Assembly: GCA_013214205.1 (NCBI GenBank)
Contig: JABSPQ010000133.1
Span: 1-35,994, forward strand
DNA: 35,994 nucleotides
Direction of reading: 5' to 3'
Source: Flavobacteriales bacterium
GTDB lineage: Bacteria > Bacteroidota > Bacteroidia > DT-38
The position numbers and the translations under genes were made by a program. The notes under the pieces were generated by a model. It was not told the DNA's origin. It did not search any database and saw only the letters and a program-made list of their open reading frames with translations. Positions 16,750 through 25,498 of this stretch are shown here, piece by piece; within the stretch, counting starts at the first letter, position 1, and the number at the start of each line of letters is the position of its first letter.

Positions 16750-17277
16750 ATGGACATAACCTCTTTTATAATTCCCGTTGTTGTAAGTATCGTTCTCACG
16801 CTGCTGTATAAGGCATCGTTAAAGAAATCAAAGATTGACGAAGATGGAAATAGGATTTTGAAGCTCCCTATATTCTACGTTCTCCTAGGCGGCCTATTTT
16901 CTGTCGGATCATTAGTAGTGCTTATATGGGGGTTAATTTCTTGCAAACCCGACGAAGTAATTATTGTGTGTTTCGCCTTTTTGCTAATGGCGTGCTTAGG
17001 CGTTCCGTTGTTTCTTATCGGTTGGTTTTCTCAAGTTAAAATTATAGAAGAAGGCATAGAACAAACCACCATGTTTGGTAAAATCAAGTTTATAAAATGG
17101 TCGGAAATTGAATCGATTTCATTCGGCAAAATGTCTCAAGAGTTAAAAATTAAAAGCGAAACTCAAAAAGTAAAAGTACCCATGCAATTGGTTGGCTTTA
17201 ACGAATTGGTAGATGAAATTGAATTGAAAACAGATTTCGACAGATCTAAAATCGGACTTCCAGAAAGAGATAAGTAA
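16750..17277 (+). CDS. Membrane protein with C-terminal PH-like domain
   Basis: 175 residues: an N-terminal membrane span (about 3-20), two more (about 41-61 and 74-97, ending LIGWFSQ), then a cytoplasmic beta-rich segment (VKIIEEGIEQTTMFGKIKFI KWSEI...). The order of small residues and the phrase IKWSEIESISFGKMSQELKI resemble bacterial PH-like domains of the YdbS type. The function is unknown. It starts 273 bases from the divergent M48 gene and ends six bases before the OmpA-domain gene, so the latter two probably form one transcript. Confidence 0.65.
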   Translation: MDITSFIIPVVVSIVLTLLYKASLKKSKIDEDGNRILKLPIFYVLLGGLFSVGSLVVLIWGLISCKPDEVIIVCFAFLLMACLGVPLFLIGWFSQVKIIEEGIEQTTMFGKIKFIKWSEIESISFGKMSQELKIKSETQKVKVPMQLVGFNELVDEIELKTDFDRSKIGLPERDK

Positions 17278-17283
17278 CCTTTA

Positions 17284-18156
17284 ATGAGATTTCTTTTAAG
17301 TACAGTTGTTTTACTCATTTGTCTGAACGCTGTTCAAACGCTTGGGCAAGATGTGGTTTCAATCTACTTTAAGTCTGGCCAATCTAAAATGGCCGACAAC
17401 CAATTGCCTACCCTCAATTCCATCTCCACCAATTACGACCTATCCGAATTAGATTCCATTCATTATATAGGCATGGCAGATTCTACAGGAAGCCTTAAAG
17501 CAAACCTGAAACTTTCGGAAAAAAGAGCGAGAAACGTTGCCAAATATTGCGAGAAATTACTCCCAAAAGATCTCCCTATTCAAATAATGGCCTTGGGCGA
17601 AAACAGCAAGCAAAACAAAGCTGGGAGCCGAAGAGTTGAAGTGACAATGTTTTTTAAAACCGCAATAACTGAGGAACCGAATGAGACTACATCTTCAGCA
17701 TCAGCACCAATATCAACATCTGATCAAACACCTGCGTCAGTACCATTGTGTTACAACATCGATTACAAGCTCCTCCACCGAAGTCATTTAAGAACGATAA
17801 CCAAAGGGAAAAATGAATATGCGCTTATAATGTGCCCCAAGGATGAACTTGAAGAACGCAAAGAACATTTTTATGGCACTACATTAAAGAACGGCACCTT
17901 TTCGGTAAAGCCTGTAAAATGGAGACTCAAATCGACAGGAAATTTTTGGTGGGACAAAAAGAGATATGTGGCAAAAATTCCGACAAAAAATTATAAGACC
18001 TATAAAATATTCAAAACAGATTCGTTGCCATGCAACAGTTGTAGTCAAGACTTTGCCAATAAAAACACCATCGACAACATTGCAGACTGCTTTCAAGTTG
18101 ATCGGTTTCTGATGAAGAACATCCAACTCAAATCCAAGTTTTTCAATTCATCCTAA
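17284..18156 (+). CDS. OmpA-domain secreted protein, truncated by frameshift
   Basis: 290 residues in the open part. Signal peptide (FLLSTVVLLICLNAVQTLGQ), then an OmpA/MotB-like peptidoglycan-binding domain at about 25-125: VVSIYFKSGQSKMADNQLP, a Gly-Met-Ala-Asp-Ser-Thr turn, ANLKLSEKRARNVAKYCEKL and GSRRVEVTMFF. A Ser/Thr/Pro linker follows, then a basic domain with a CPKD and CNSC cysteine set. The frame stops at 18154-18156, while similar-looking coding sequence continues in the next frame, so this is probably the front of a broken gene. A one-base loss in the T run at about 18139-18143 would restore the frame. It may still yield a periplasmic OmpA-domain protein. Confidence 0.7.
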   Translation: MRFLLSTVVLLICLNAVQTLGQDVVSIYFKSGQSKMADNQLPTLNSISTNYDLSELDSIHYIGMADSTGSLKANLKLSEKRARNVAKYCEKLLPKDLPIQIMALGENSKQNKAGSRRVEVTMFFKTAITEEPNETTSSASAPISTSDQTPASVPLCYNIDYKLLHRSHLRTITKGKNEYALIMCPKDELEERKEHFYGTTLKNGTFSVKPVKWRLKSTGNFWWDKKRYVAKIPTKNYKTYKIFKTDSLPCNSCSQDFANKNTIDNIADCFQVDRFLMKNIQLKSKFFNSS

Positions 18157-18889
18157 TATAAAAGTAAGAGCGCCCAGAGAGTATGTTAATATAGATGAGA
18201 AATACTTTGGCGGCTGTAATTTTAAAGATGAACTGATATGGAAAACAAAAAAGATGAGGTGGAATCGAAATTTCTATTTCACAAAATTCTCTGCTGCCTA
18301 TGGAATTGCCAACATAGTAAGAGTTATGGAATGTTGCGAAAGCAATCCTGAACCATCGGCATGCGAATACCCATTTCTTAACATGCTAAGTTGTGGAAGG
18401 CCAGATGAAACGTATTTATTGAACGTGGAAGTGGGCAGCATCTACCAACAAGTAGAAGTGTTTCCATATGCGGCATTAGGCATAAGTAAATAAAATGAAA
18501 TTGTTCGCGGAAGTTTTCATGTTGGAAGCGATCTGTTTTTAAGCCTTGTAAGCTTTAGCAGGCTGCAAGTTCATGTTCTATCTGTTCCATTAACTTCATT
18601 AATTCCAGTTTCGAGATGGGAAAATCCAACCAAAGATAAAATACTAAACACCTACGCCCGAATTTATGTAGGAACCGAGTTCAAATCGAAACATGGTAAA
18701 AAAGGAGAAAATTATTTAGAGCAAAACATTCACGTAGGCCTTGCTGCCGTTAATACAGATGCTAGGTTTATTCCAAGAATCTTCCTTCAATATGGCTATG
18801 GATACGACTTCACCAAAAACGTTTCAACAAAACCATATCCCATCGTTCAATTTGGAATGAATTTCAGGCTATTCAGTCTGCATTTATAA
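18145..18889 (+). pseudogene. 3' part of the OmpA-domain gene (barrel-like remnant)
   Basis: In frame +2 the sequence reads on from the frameshift as IHPNIKVRAPREYVNIDEKY, RWNRNFYFTKFSAAYGIANI, a Cys-containing segment (MECCESNPEPSACEYPFLNM) and SIYQQVEVFPYAALGISK, then a TAA at 18491-18493. After the stop the same frame continues without a start codon to 18889: EIVRGSFHVGSDLFLSLVSF, NTYARIYVGTEFKSKHGKKG, FLQYGYGYDFTKNV and a barrel-like end in NFRLFSLHL. Alternating hydrophobic strands and the terminal aromatic pattern suggest an outer-membrane beta-barrel. Two independent lesions argue for decay. Confidence 0.7.
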
Positions 18890-19487
18890 GAGAAACTTTA
18901 AAAAATCAGGATTTTTCAAACTTCATTTTTTCATCACTCTAGGCAGCTTTTAATACCACAACTTGCCTTCGAATCAAGATTGAATTCAAAATATTTTTTT
19001 GAGAAAGACAAGTTGTTCAAAATTTAAAAATCCAAATTCTTTCTCAAGTCCTCCCCCTAGCCAATAATAAAACAACCACCCTAACTCACTTAAAGACACA
19101 CATCAATGTATTTTTTACATGTAAGGTTATACACATTTTTTACTATGTTTATCTACTAACTTTTATAGCAACAAACGAGCATTAAATTTCACAATTAATT
19201 CAAACGAGTACCATTATTTCCGATGAATAATATTTTGTCATGAGTAGTACTAATCCGCACATATTGACAAATCACTATATAAACACAATAAAATCACACT
19301 CCTTCAACATATAATTAGAATCCTAAAAAGATTATTCAGCGATGACAAAATTGACATTGAAAGGCATGACATAACTGAAGTAAAGAAACAAACGATTCCT
19401 GAAATAAAAACACAAGAAGCTGCACAAAGCAAGAAAGAAATTAAAGAAAACAGCAACGAAAGACATTTAACAAATAAACACATCACT
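18890..19487. other. 598-base intergenic region ahead of the oxidase operon
   Basis: No gene with a standard start is supported. It has a short hairpin after the OmpA remnant (AAAAATC at 18901-18907 with GATTTTT at 18910-18916), an 8-base inverted repeat (ACAACTTG 18958-18965 with CAAGTTGT 19009-19016) and a 10-base one (TTGAGAAAGA 18999-19008 with TCTTTCTCAA 19038-19047). From 19254 to 19487 a frame with no stop runs straight into the tyrosinase-like gene but has no ATG, GTG or TTG. No good TAnnTTTG box was found, so the operon promoter may be a non-standard or regulated one. Confidence 0.6.
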
Positions 19488-21677
19488 ATGAGCAAGAAAG
19501 AAAATAGAGGCCACCGAACTCCTTATGCTAAATTCAAGAGAATTATGGACGAAGCGGCTGGTAATTCTACAGCCGACTATCAGGGACACGGTAGATTCTG
19601 GAATACGCTTTCCATAAAAGAACTTCAGGAAGTGTCTATCTATGGAATTAAAATGATTGCTCCCGTAGACGGCACCTCAGACGCTCCACAAAACACTCCT
19701 TCAGAAATTCCTGATTGCTGTCATCCACGTGACACACCTAAGGTGGAAACACCTGATTGTTGTCCTCACGATCCTGATGCGAAAGATGGAGATGATCACC
19801 ATCATCATCACGATGAAACAGCTGAGACTTATACACCTGGCCGAGGTGCTGCTTCCGGCTTAGTTAAAGGCTTAAAAGGACAATTCCCGTATGATGATTC
19901 TCAATTCCCACGGCTTCCTTTTGAAGGAGAAGCGGTTCCTTTAAGAGGCATTCAATTTATTGAAAGATGGATTGATGCTGGCTTACCCGAGCACCACATG
20001 CCCAGACATCATGATGACGATGATGGCGATGGCAACGACAATGCTTACGATCCACTTACAGATGGAGAAGAAGCGCATCCTTCTGTTCCGCACAGCAACA
20101 CGTTTAAATATGAGGCAGGTAGTGTTCTGCAACGAAAAAATGCTCAATATTTAACCGATCACGAAAAAGAGGAGTTAAGATATGCGATCCAGGAAATAAA
20201 GAATTTAGATAAATTCCCGTTAGACAAAAGAAGCTTTAATGCATATGGAAAGATCCACGGAGATTCTTGTCAGCATGGTTGGGAACAATTTCTTCCTTGG
20301 CACAGAAGTTTTCTTTACGAATTCGAACAACTACTTCAAGATTACGCTCCTGGTGTAGCATTGCCATATTGGGATTGGACATTACCTATGTACAACAAAG
20401 GAATTCCGCATCCAGGAGGCATGAGCGGAATAATCCCTAACCTATATCGCTGTTGGATAACTTCCGAAAACATAACAAACTTAAGCCAACAGGGATATGA
20501 TTCTACCATAACCAACGCATTAAGTACACTTATAGGAACAGAGTACAGCTCGGGCACAGAGTTAATATGGAAAGCTCAAGATTTAGTTTCTTCAACCTGG
20601 CCTCCCGGACTTACCGACGCAATATGGGCACAATGTTCGTTGAACAATTCGCTATTTCACAAATACCGATTTCCGGGCATGTATTACGAAAAAGCAGACC
20701 CTACTAGTTCTAATTCTAAATACAAATATGGAGCAGATGGTAGGCCTATTAGAATTGGTGGAGAAAACCCTACGCACATTTTTCATCACCATTATCCTAG
20801 AGCCGAAGAAATCGACCAGATTCTTCAAATTAACAACTGGCCAGATTTTGGTGGCGGACACAATGCCAACTCATCGTTTGGCATGTTAAGTCAGAACCCG
20901 CACAACACAGGCCACATTTGGTTGGGTGGAGAAAATCCATTTGCAGACCCTTCGCAACCTAACTCAACAAATAATATAATATATGGCGATATGTTTAACG
21001 ATTTAGTGGCATTCTTCGATCCTATGGCTTGGGGACATCACTCGAACGTAGACAGACTTTGGGCGAAATGGCAAACGCTTCATCCTAATGTTAATCCTGA
21101 TAACCTTACAGATGTTATGATTCCTTGGCATTATACAGTTCAGCAACTGTTGAGCACCTCTAAATTGGGTTACGAATATGTTGAAGATTCGAAAGTTTGG
21201 TCTACCAATAATAAAACACCGATTACTAAATTCAAATCGGAAGACACTGGCATCCATCAAGACGTACTTAGCAACCATAGCAAAGCAGAAGTGAGATTGC
21301 ATAATCTACAACGTTCTGGAGATTCGCACTTCATTAGAGTGTTCTTAAACAGTCCGGAAGCGAATGCAGATACACCAACAATCGACAACGACAACTACGT
21401 GGGTTACATCTCTCGATTTGGTCATGGAGATTGTGTTGGAGGTCCTGGTCATTGTGAAGTTCCATCGCCGAACAAACGGAATTTTGATATGCGTGGCAGA
21501 CATCACAACACACCAACCAATCATCCTTTGGATGCAACAGAAAACGTTAAAAAGCTTATTGCGAAAGGAGCAACCGACATACATGTAAACGTTGTTGCGC
21601 TTAATGCAAACGGACAATTGGCAACTGGTAATAGCCGCCTACTAATGGATGGAGTTTCAATCAACTTCATTAATTAA
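19488..21677 (+). CDS. Tyrosinase-family type-3 copper protein with metal-ligand-rich N-terminal extension
   Basis: 729 residues. The core (about 205-530) is a dicopper oxidase domain. CuA: H257, H263 and H272 in KIHGDSCQHGWEQFLPWHRS; C261 lies two residues before H263, as in enzymes with a Cys-His thioether. The helix LPYWDWT follows. CuB: H472 and H476 in PHNTGHIWLGG, then HH517-518 in FFDPMAWGHHSNVDRLWAKW. Such proteins oxidise phenols to catechols and o-quinones, or are oxygen carriers. The first 205 residues are unusual: two Cys-Cys-His-type motifs (77-79 and 91-94), a five-His cluster (104-108), an Asp/His-rich stretch (169-185) and a segment ending FIERWIDAGLPE. A C-terminal domain of about 190 residues follows. 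There is no signal peptide or T9SS tail. First gene of a four-gene operon. Confidence 0.9.
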   Translation: MSKKENRGHRTPYAKFKRIMDEAAGNSTADYQGHGRFWNTLSIKELQEVSIYGIKMIAPVDGTSDAPQNTPSEIPDCCHPRDTPKVETPDCCPHDPDAKDGDDHHHHHDETAETYTPGRGAASGLVKGLKGQFPYDDSQFPRLPFEGEAVPLRGIQFIERWIDAGLPEHHMPRHHDDDDGDGNDNAYDPLTDGEEAHPSVPHSNTFKYEAGSVLQRKNAQYLTDHEKEELRYAIQEIKNLDKFPLDKRSFNAYGKIHGDSCQHGWEQFLPWHRSFLYEFEQLLQDYAPGVALPYWDWTLPMYNKGIPHPGGMSGIIPNLYRCWITSENITNLSQQGYDSTITNALSTLIGTEYSSGTELIWKAQDLVSSTWPPGLTDAIWAQCSLNNSLFHKYRFPGMYYEKADPTSSNSKYKYGADGRPIRIGGENPTHIFHHHYPRAEEIDQILQINNWPDFGGGHNANSSFGMLSQNPHNTGHIWLGGENPFADPSQPNSTNNIIYGDMFNDLVAFFDPMAWGHHSNVDRLWAKWQTLHPNVNPDNLTDVMIPWHYTVQQLLSTSKLGYEYVEDSKVWSTNNKTPITKFKSEDTGIHQDVLSNHSKAEVRLHNLQRSGDSHFIRVFLNSPEANADTPTIDNDNYVGYISRFGHGDCVGGPGHCEVPSPNKRNFDMRGRHHNTPTNHPLDATENVKKLIAKGATDIHVNVVALNANGQLATGNSRLLMDGVSINFIN

Positions 21678-21711
21678 TCCACATCATATTTTAAACAGAA
21701 AAAATAACGAC

Positions 21712-23826
21712 ATGAGTAGCAAATACAAAATATATCCAGCAATAGGCATTGCCCGTGTAGGAAACAGTGAAGACAAAATTTATTTGGCTCCAGAAAAACC
21801 AGGTGCTCTACCTTTCGAATTGGATGAACACGGTAACTTAAGATTAGACCCTACAACAAATGAACCTATCCCAGTTTCAGAGTTTAAGGACCCAAGTGGC
21901 AAGATTAAAAGACAAGCTGCACGCTTTAAAATTTACGTGTACGACGACGTTAATCCTGAAGGAAGAGAATTAAAAATTGGAGACGAAATACAAGGAATTG
22001 GAAGCAAGGGGAAACTGAAAGACATTCAATGGACTACATATCTTGCGAACAAAAAATCGAGCTGGTACCAGTTTAAGCAACTTGAAGGAGAACATGGCTA
22101 CAGCCCAACGCACCCTTTAAGAAATGCCGACATTACGGATCCCAAAGCGCGACAAAAATTAATTATTGATCCAGGTCCACAAACAGTTTTAGGAAAAAGA
22201 GGCAAAGCACAATTTTCTAGAGATGGAAACCCTTCATACGCTACAACGTTTCCTCCAAAGCTAAAGCCCTACTCTATTGATACACTAGGCGAAGTGATGA
22301 CCAACGACGATCATAATCTAATTGTACTTGGCGGTCCAGGTAAATCAGGATCTTACAAAACAACCGAAACAGAATTCGGTGAGCCTCGAATTTCCAATTA
22401 TCCTAATAACCCAGGATGGTTCGACGATATTTCGGATGGCCCTGTTACAGCATTTCTTGTTTATTACGACGAACTAGATGATATGTACAGATACCTACAA
22501 ATAGAAGATCCTGCGTGGGTAGTTGTTGGGTATCCTCGGTATGCTCCAGAAATAGAAGACATGGTTTCTATGGACGAAGTAATTAATAATGTTGGCATCA
22601 GAGACCTTGCGGGAGATTTGTACATGTATGGCACCGGCAATTTCGACAACCCTACTCCAGTTACAGAAGCCAATTTAACCCAATGGCAAAACTCAAGTAA
22701 AAAATACAATCCAGATTACTATCCATATTTCTATCGCGACATTTGGCCAATACTGTCACGTCCTTTTAAAATGCAATGGGTAACTTCTGTGTTAGCACAA
22801 TCTAGTCAACCACATAACACTGGATATCAAGGCAACTTTCAAGAAGACTTGTTATCGCAACCACCATCAGGCAGACAAGATCCATACGCTAGCATGCGTG
22901 CAAAAATCTATATGGCCTTAAGACAGCCAGGTCAAGAAAACATGTTTTTTCCTACAAGTGATCCAGCAGAATTTCAAAACTACAAACCTTTGATGCCTCT
23001 GCTGCTTGGTGACAATCCGCTTACCAACACTGTTCCATCTAAGTTTCTGCGATTAACCGAAACCATGCTATTCATTATTAAACAATGGAAAGAAGGTAAG
23101 TTTATTAATGAAAAACTGGCGGGAATAGACACGGGCAAATTAGACTTAGCAGAAAATCAGGGAATGGCAATAACCAAAGGTGTGTTAAGCAATGGCCTAG
23201 GTGGCGCATTTAACCCTGGTGCCGAAGTAGCATGGAATATCAGAGATAAAAACACTTACAGCAAGCCATATCAAATTAATGCCAACCGTTCGTTTTTACC
23301 AAACATGATAACGAGCAGTGTTGGCACAACACCGGGAGTAAATTTATACGAAAGAGCTAGTTTATCTTTGGGCGACAACATTAAAACAGGAATGGAGCCC
23401 GGCGATTTAACCAAATACTCGGCTCTACCATGGCAAGCAGATTTTAATGAATGTAGCAATGAGAACGTAGATGTAACCTACGAGGCTTGGAATGTTTTAT
23501 ATGACAGACCAGACAATGGTGCTGATCCGAGTTCAAATCAAAAAAACTTCTTAGGCTTATGGTGGCCTTCGCACAGACCCATGCAAGTAGCTATTCCTGT
23601 TTCTGGAGAATTTGTTGAATGGGCATCAGGCATCCCACAAAACACCTCGCTTAACTATGAGGGAGATTACAAAATGGTTACCAATTGGAACGATTTAGGG
23701 TTTGTAAAATCAATAGTTAAAGACGGTCAAATTCAGGGATACTATCAACAGGAACGTAACCATGATAAATTAGGACCGCAACTAACGCATACTTACAAAG
23801 CACCGACAAAAAAGAAGAGTAAATAA
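21712..23826 (+). CDS. LodA/GoxA-like CTQ-dependent oxidase
   Basis: 704 residues from ATG 21712, chosen because it gives the family N-terminus (KYKIYPAIGIARVGNS). LodA and GoxA are quinoprotein amino-acid oxidases (L-lysine epsilon-oxidase, glycine oxidase) whose cysteine tryptophylquinone forms from a Cys and a Trp of the same chain, releasing ammonia and hydrogen peroxide. The Cys candidate is C581 in PWQADFNEC; D577 four residues earlier matches the Asp512/Cys516 spacing known in LodA. The Trp candidate is W617 or W618 in LGLWWPSHRP. NPGWFDDISDGPVTAFLVYY and DPAWVVVGYPRYAPEI also fit the family. No signal peptide. It starts 34 bases after the tyrosinase-like gene. Substrate unknown. Confidence 0.92.
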   Translation: MSSKYKIYPAIGIARVGNSEDKIYLAPEKPGALPFELDEHGNLRLDPTTNEPIPVSEFKDPSGKIKRQAARFKIYVYDDVNPEGRELKIGDEIQGIGSKGKLKDIQWTTYLANKKSSWYQFKQLEGEHGYSPTHPLRNADITDPKARQKLIIDPGPQTVLGKRGKAQFSRDGNPSYATTFPPKLKPYSIDTLGEVMTNDDHNLIVLGGPGKSGSYKTTETEFGEPRISNYPNNPGWFDDISDGPVTAFLVYYDELDDMYRYLQIEDPAWVVVGYPRYAPEIEDMVSMDEVINNVGIRDLAGDLYMYGTGNFDNPTPVTEANLTQWQNSSKKYNPDYYPYFYRDIWPILSRPFKMQWVTSVLAQSSQPHNTGYQGNFQEDLLSQPPSGRQDPYASMRAKIYMALRQPGQENMFFPTSDPAEFQNYKPLMPLLLGDNPLTNTVPSKFLRLTETMLFIIKQWKEGKFINEKLAGIDTGKLDLAENQGMAITKGVLSNGLGGAFNPGAEVAWNIRDKNTYSKPYQINANRSFLPNMITSSVGTTPGVNLYERASLSLGDNIKTGMEPGDLTKYSALPWQADFNECSNENVDVTYEAWNVLYDRPDNGADPSSNQKNFLGLWWPSHRPMQVAIPVSGEFVEWASGIPQNTSLNYEGDYKMVTNWNDLGFVKSIVKDGQIQGYYQQERNHDKLGPQLTHTYKAPTKKKSK

Positions 23827-23856
23827 TCTTAATTAATTCTAACCAAAAACAAAACA

Positions 23857-25467
23857 ATGAATTTACCTAATCTGCAAATTAAAGCAAGTTTAAAAATACT
23901 TGCGCTGTCATCCATAACATTAATGATGGCCTGTGGCCAACCAGAAAAACCAAAGGAGGATACTCCAGCAACAAACGACGAAGTTGAAACAACTGCTGGA
24001 TATATTACGATTTCCCCCAAAGTACCTACTAACCCAGCAAGCCAGCTTCCTGAAGAGTTAGCAAAATTTGCTTGGGAAGAGTTTTTTGCACTCAGCTGGC
24101 AGTCTTCTTGGAAACAAAATAGTGCACAAAAAGGTTCCGTCCACTTAAGAGGAACGGCCAACACCAAATGGAATCCCACTACAGATTATGGAACCAATTA
24201 CGAAATTGTTTGGGAAACTTATGCCCATGTTACTGAGCTAAGACCAGGACAAGGCGCAATGAAACCTTTCGATGATCCTCCACATTATTCGTATGTAAGC
24301 TATGACATTGCTGCTCATCCGGCTGTTGTTGGCGGAAATTTAAATCCAGCTTTATTTAACAACCTTGATGAAGACAGCGAGATTGGTTCGTGCAATGTGT
24401 ACCCGCCAAAAACGGTAATAGATGGGACACCTACAGAGCTGGTATTGTATCAAGCAAAAACCAATAGAGACGAATACGATTATATTAAAAAGAATTACGA
24501 TACAAAATCGAAACTCTCGACAGCAACAACGCTTACCGCAAAAAACATTCTTCAATACAACGCATATTACGATGGCGGAACCAGTAACTGTGGTTGCCCA
24601 GACGGTATTGTTTGTTTGCCTTGTGGGGGAGATCTTGACGGCAACGGTGTTGAACTTGAAGGTGCAATAGAGGTTAAAACAGCATGGAGAAAGGTAAGAC
24701 CAGGAGAAAACACAAGTAGTTTCTTTACTCGAAACAATCTTTACTATGAATTAAATAATGGAGACCTTGTGTACAACAACGCACCGTTTGTACTGATTGG
24801 AATCCATATCATTCATAAAACTAAGGACAATCCCGAGTTTATATTTGCATCATGGGAGCATGTAGGAGTTGAAGCTTTACCAGAAGATGAAGCTTACCAA
24901 CTTCAACTTTTAGATACAGGGAAAACACTTTCAAACAAAGTTGTAGGAACTCCACATACCTATTCAAGGTTTGCTCCTGTACCAGAGTATTTAGATCAAG
25001 TGACGGCACAGGTACACGAGCAACTTGCCACCCAAAATCTTGTCGGTTTCGATATTTGGAAAAACTATCGACTAATAGGAGTGCAAGGAAAACCTGTTGA
25101 TTATAAGGATAAAAATAAAGATCCAAATTACTTTATGGCCAACTATGTTATCGAATCCGATTTAGCTGGTTTCGGAACAGGTAAACCTGGTCTTGCAGAT
25201 TTTCATGGCTCGGGATTCTCAACAGTTCCGAAGTATGTTAACGAGCAAGTTAACATCTTAGACATAAGCGAGAAAAAATTCTTGGACGCCGGTGGTTGTA
25301 TTGGATGTCATGGAGTTGCTCAAACCTTTTTAGGTACAGACTTTAGCTTTTTACTCGATGATGTTGGCAAACCAGTTCCACAGCCTTCAACCATCAACAC
25401 TATAATACCGCTAAATAAAACGAATGCTAAACAATATCTAACAGACTTAAAATCAGCAAACAATTAA
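23857..25467 (+). CDS. Large lipoprotein with a single haem c motif (cytochrome-like)
   Basis: 536 residues. N-terminal lipoprotein signal with lipobox LMMAC (lipidated C26) and an acidic linker, so it sits in a membrane facing the periplasm or outside. A C481-I-G-C484-H485 haem-binding motif lies near the C-terminus (DAGGCIGCHGVAQT), preceded by AGFGTGKPGLADFHGSGF. In the middle is a Cys-rich insert with C245, C247, C253 and C256 beside an Asp/Gly-rich, possibly calcium-binding turn (DLDGNG). The N-terminal half (ELAKFAWEEFFALSWQSSWK) is a domain I do not recognise by name. Located between the CTQ oxidase and the flavoprotein at gaps of 30 and 31 bases, it is a likely electron acceptor or assembly partner (inference). 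Confidence 0.85.
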   Translation: MNLPNLQIKASLKILALSSITLMMACGQPEKPKEDTPATNDEVETTAGYITISPKVPTNPASQLPEELAKFAWEEFFALSWQSSWKQNSAQKGSVHLRGTANTKWNPTTDYGTNYEIVWETYAHVTELRPGQGAMKPFDDPPHYSYVSYDIAAHPAVVGGNLNPALFNNLDEDSEIGSCNVYPPKTVIDGTPTELVLYQAKTNRDEYDYIKKNYDTKSKLSTATTLTAKNILQYNAYYDGGTSNCGCPDGIVCLPCGGDLDGNGVELEGAIEVKTAWRKVRPGENTSSFFTRNNLYYELNNGDLVYNNAPFVLIGIHIIHKTKDNPEFIFASWEHVGVEALPEDEAYQLQLLDTGKTLSNKVVGTPHTYSRFAPVPEYLDQVTAQVHEQLATQNLVGFDIWKNYRLIGVQGKPVDYKDKNKDPNYFMANYVIESDLAGFGTGKPGLADFHGSGFSTVPKYVNEQVNILDISEKKFLDAGGCIGCHGVAQTFLGTDFSFLLDDVGKPVPQPSTINTIIPLNKTNAKQYLTDLKSANN

Positions 25468-25498
25468 GTTTTAAATTGTTAAGCAAGTAATTTGTTAA

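Noticed and set aside
19304-19495. Hydrophobic cysteine-rich minus-strand frame that looks like a small membrane protein
   Set aside because: It is the reverse of a Lys/Glu-rich plus-strand frame; hydrophobicity is a by-product of A-rich codons read backwards.
19797-19811. Five-histidine run suggesting a cloning tag or vector contamination
   Set aside because: It is inside a natural Asp/Glu/Cys-rich segment of a long intact gene, with varied His codon usage not diagnostic of a tag and a second His/Asp cluster nearby.
19488-21677. Calling the copper protein a melanin-forming tyrosinase
   Set aside because: The dicopper motifs are clear, but tyrosinase, catechol oxidase and oxygen-carrier functions cannot be separated from sequence alone.
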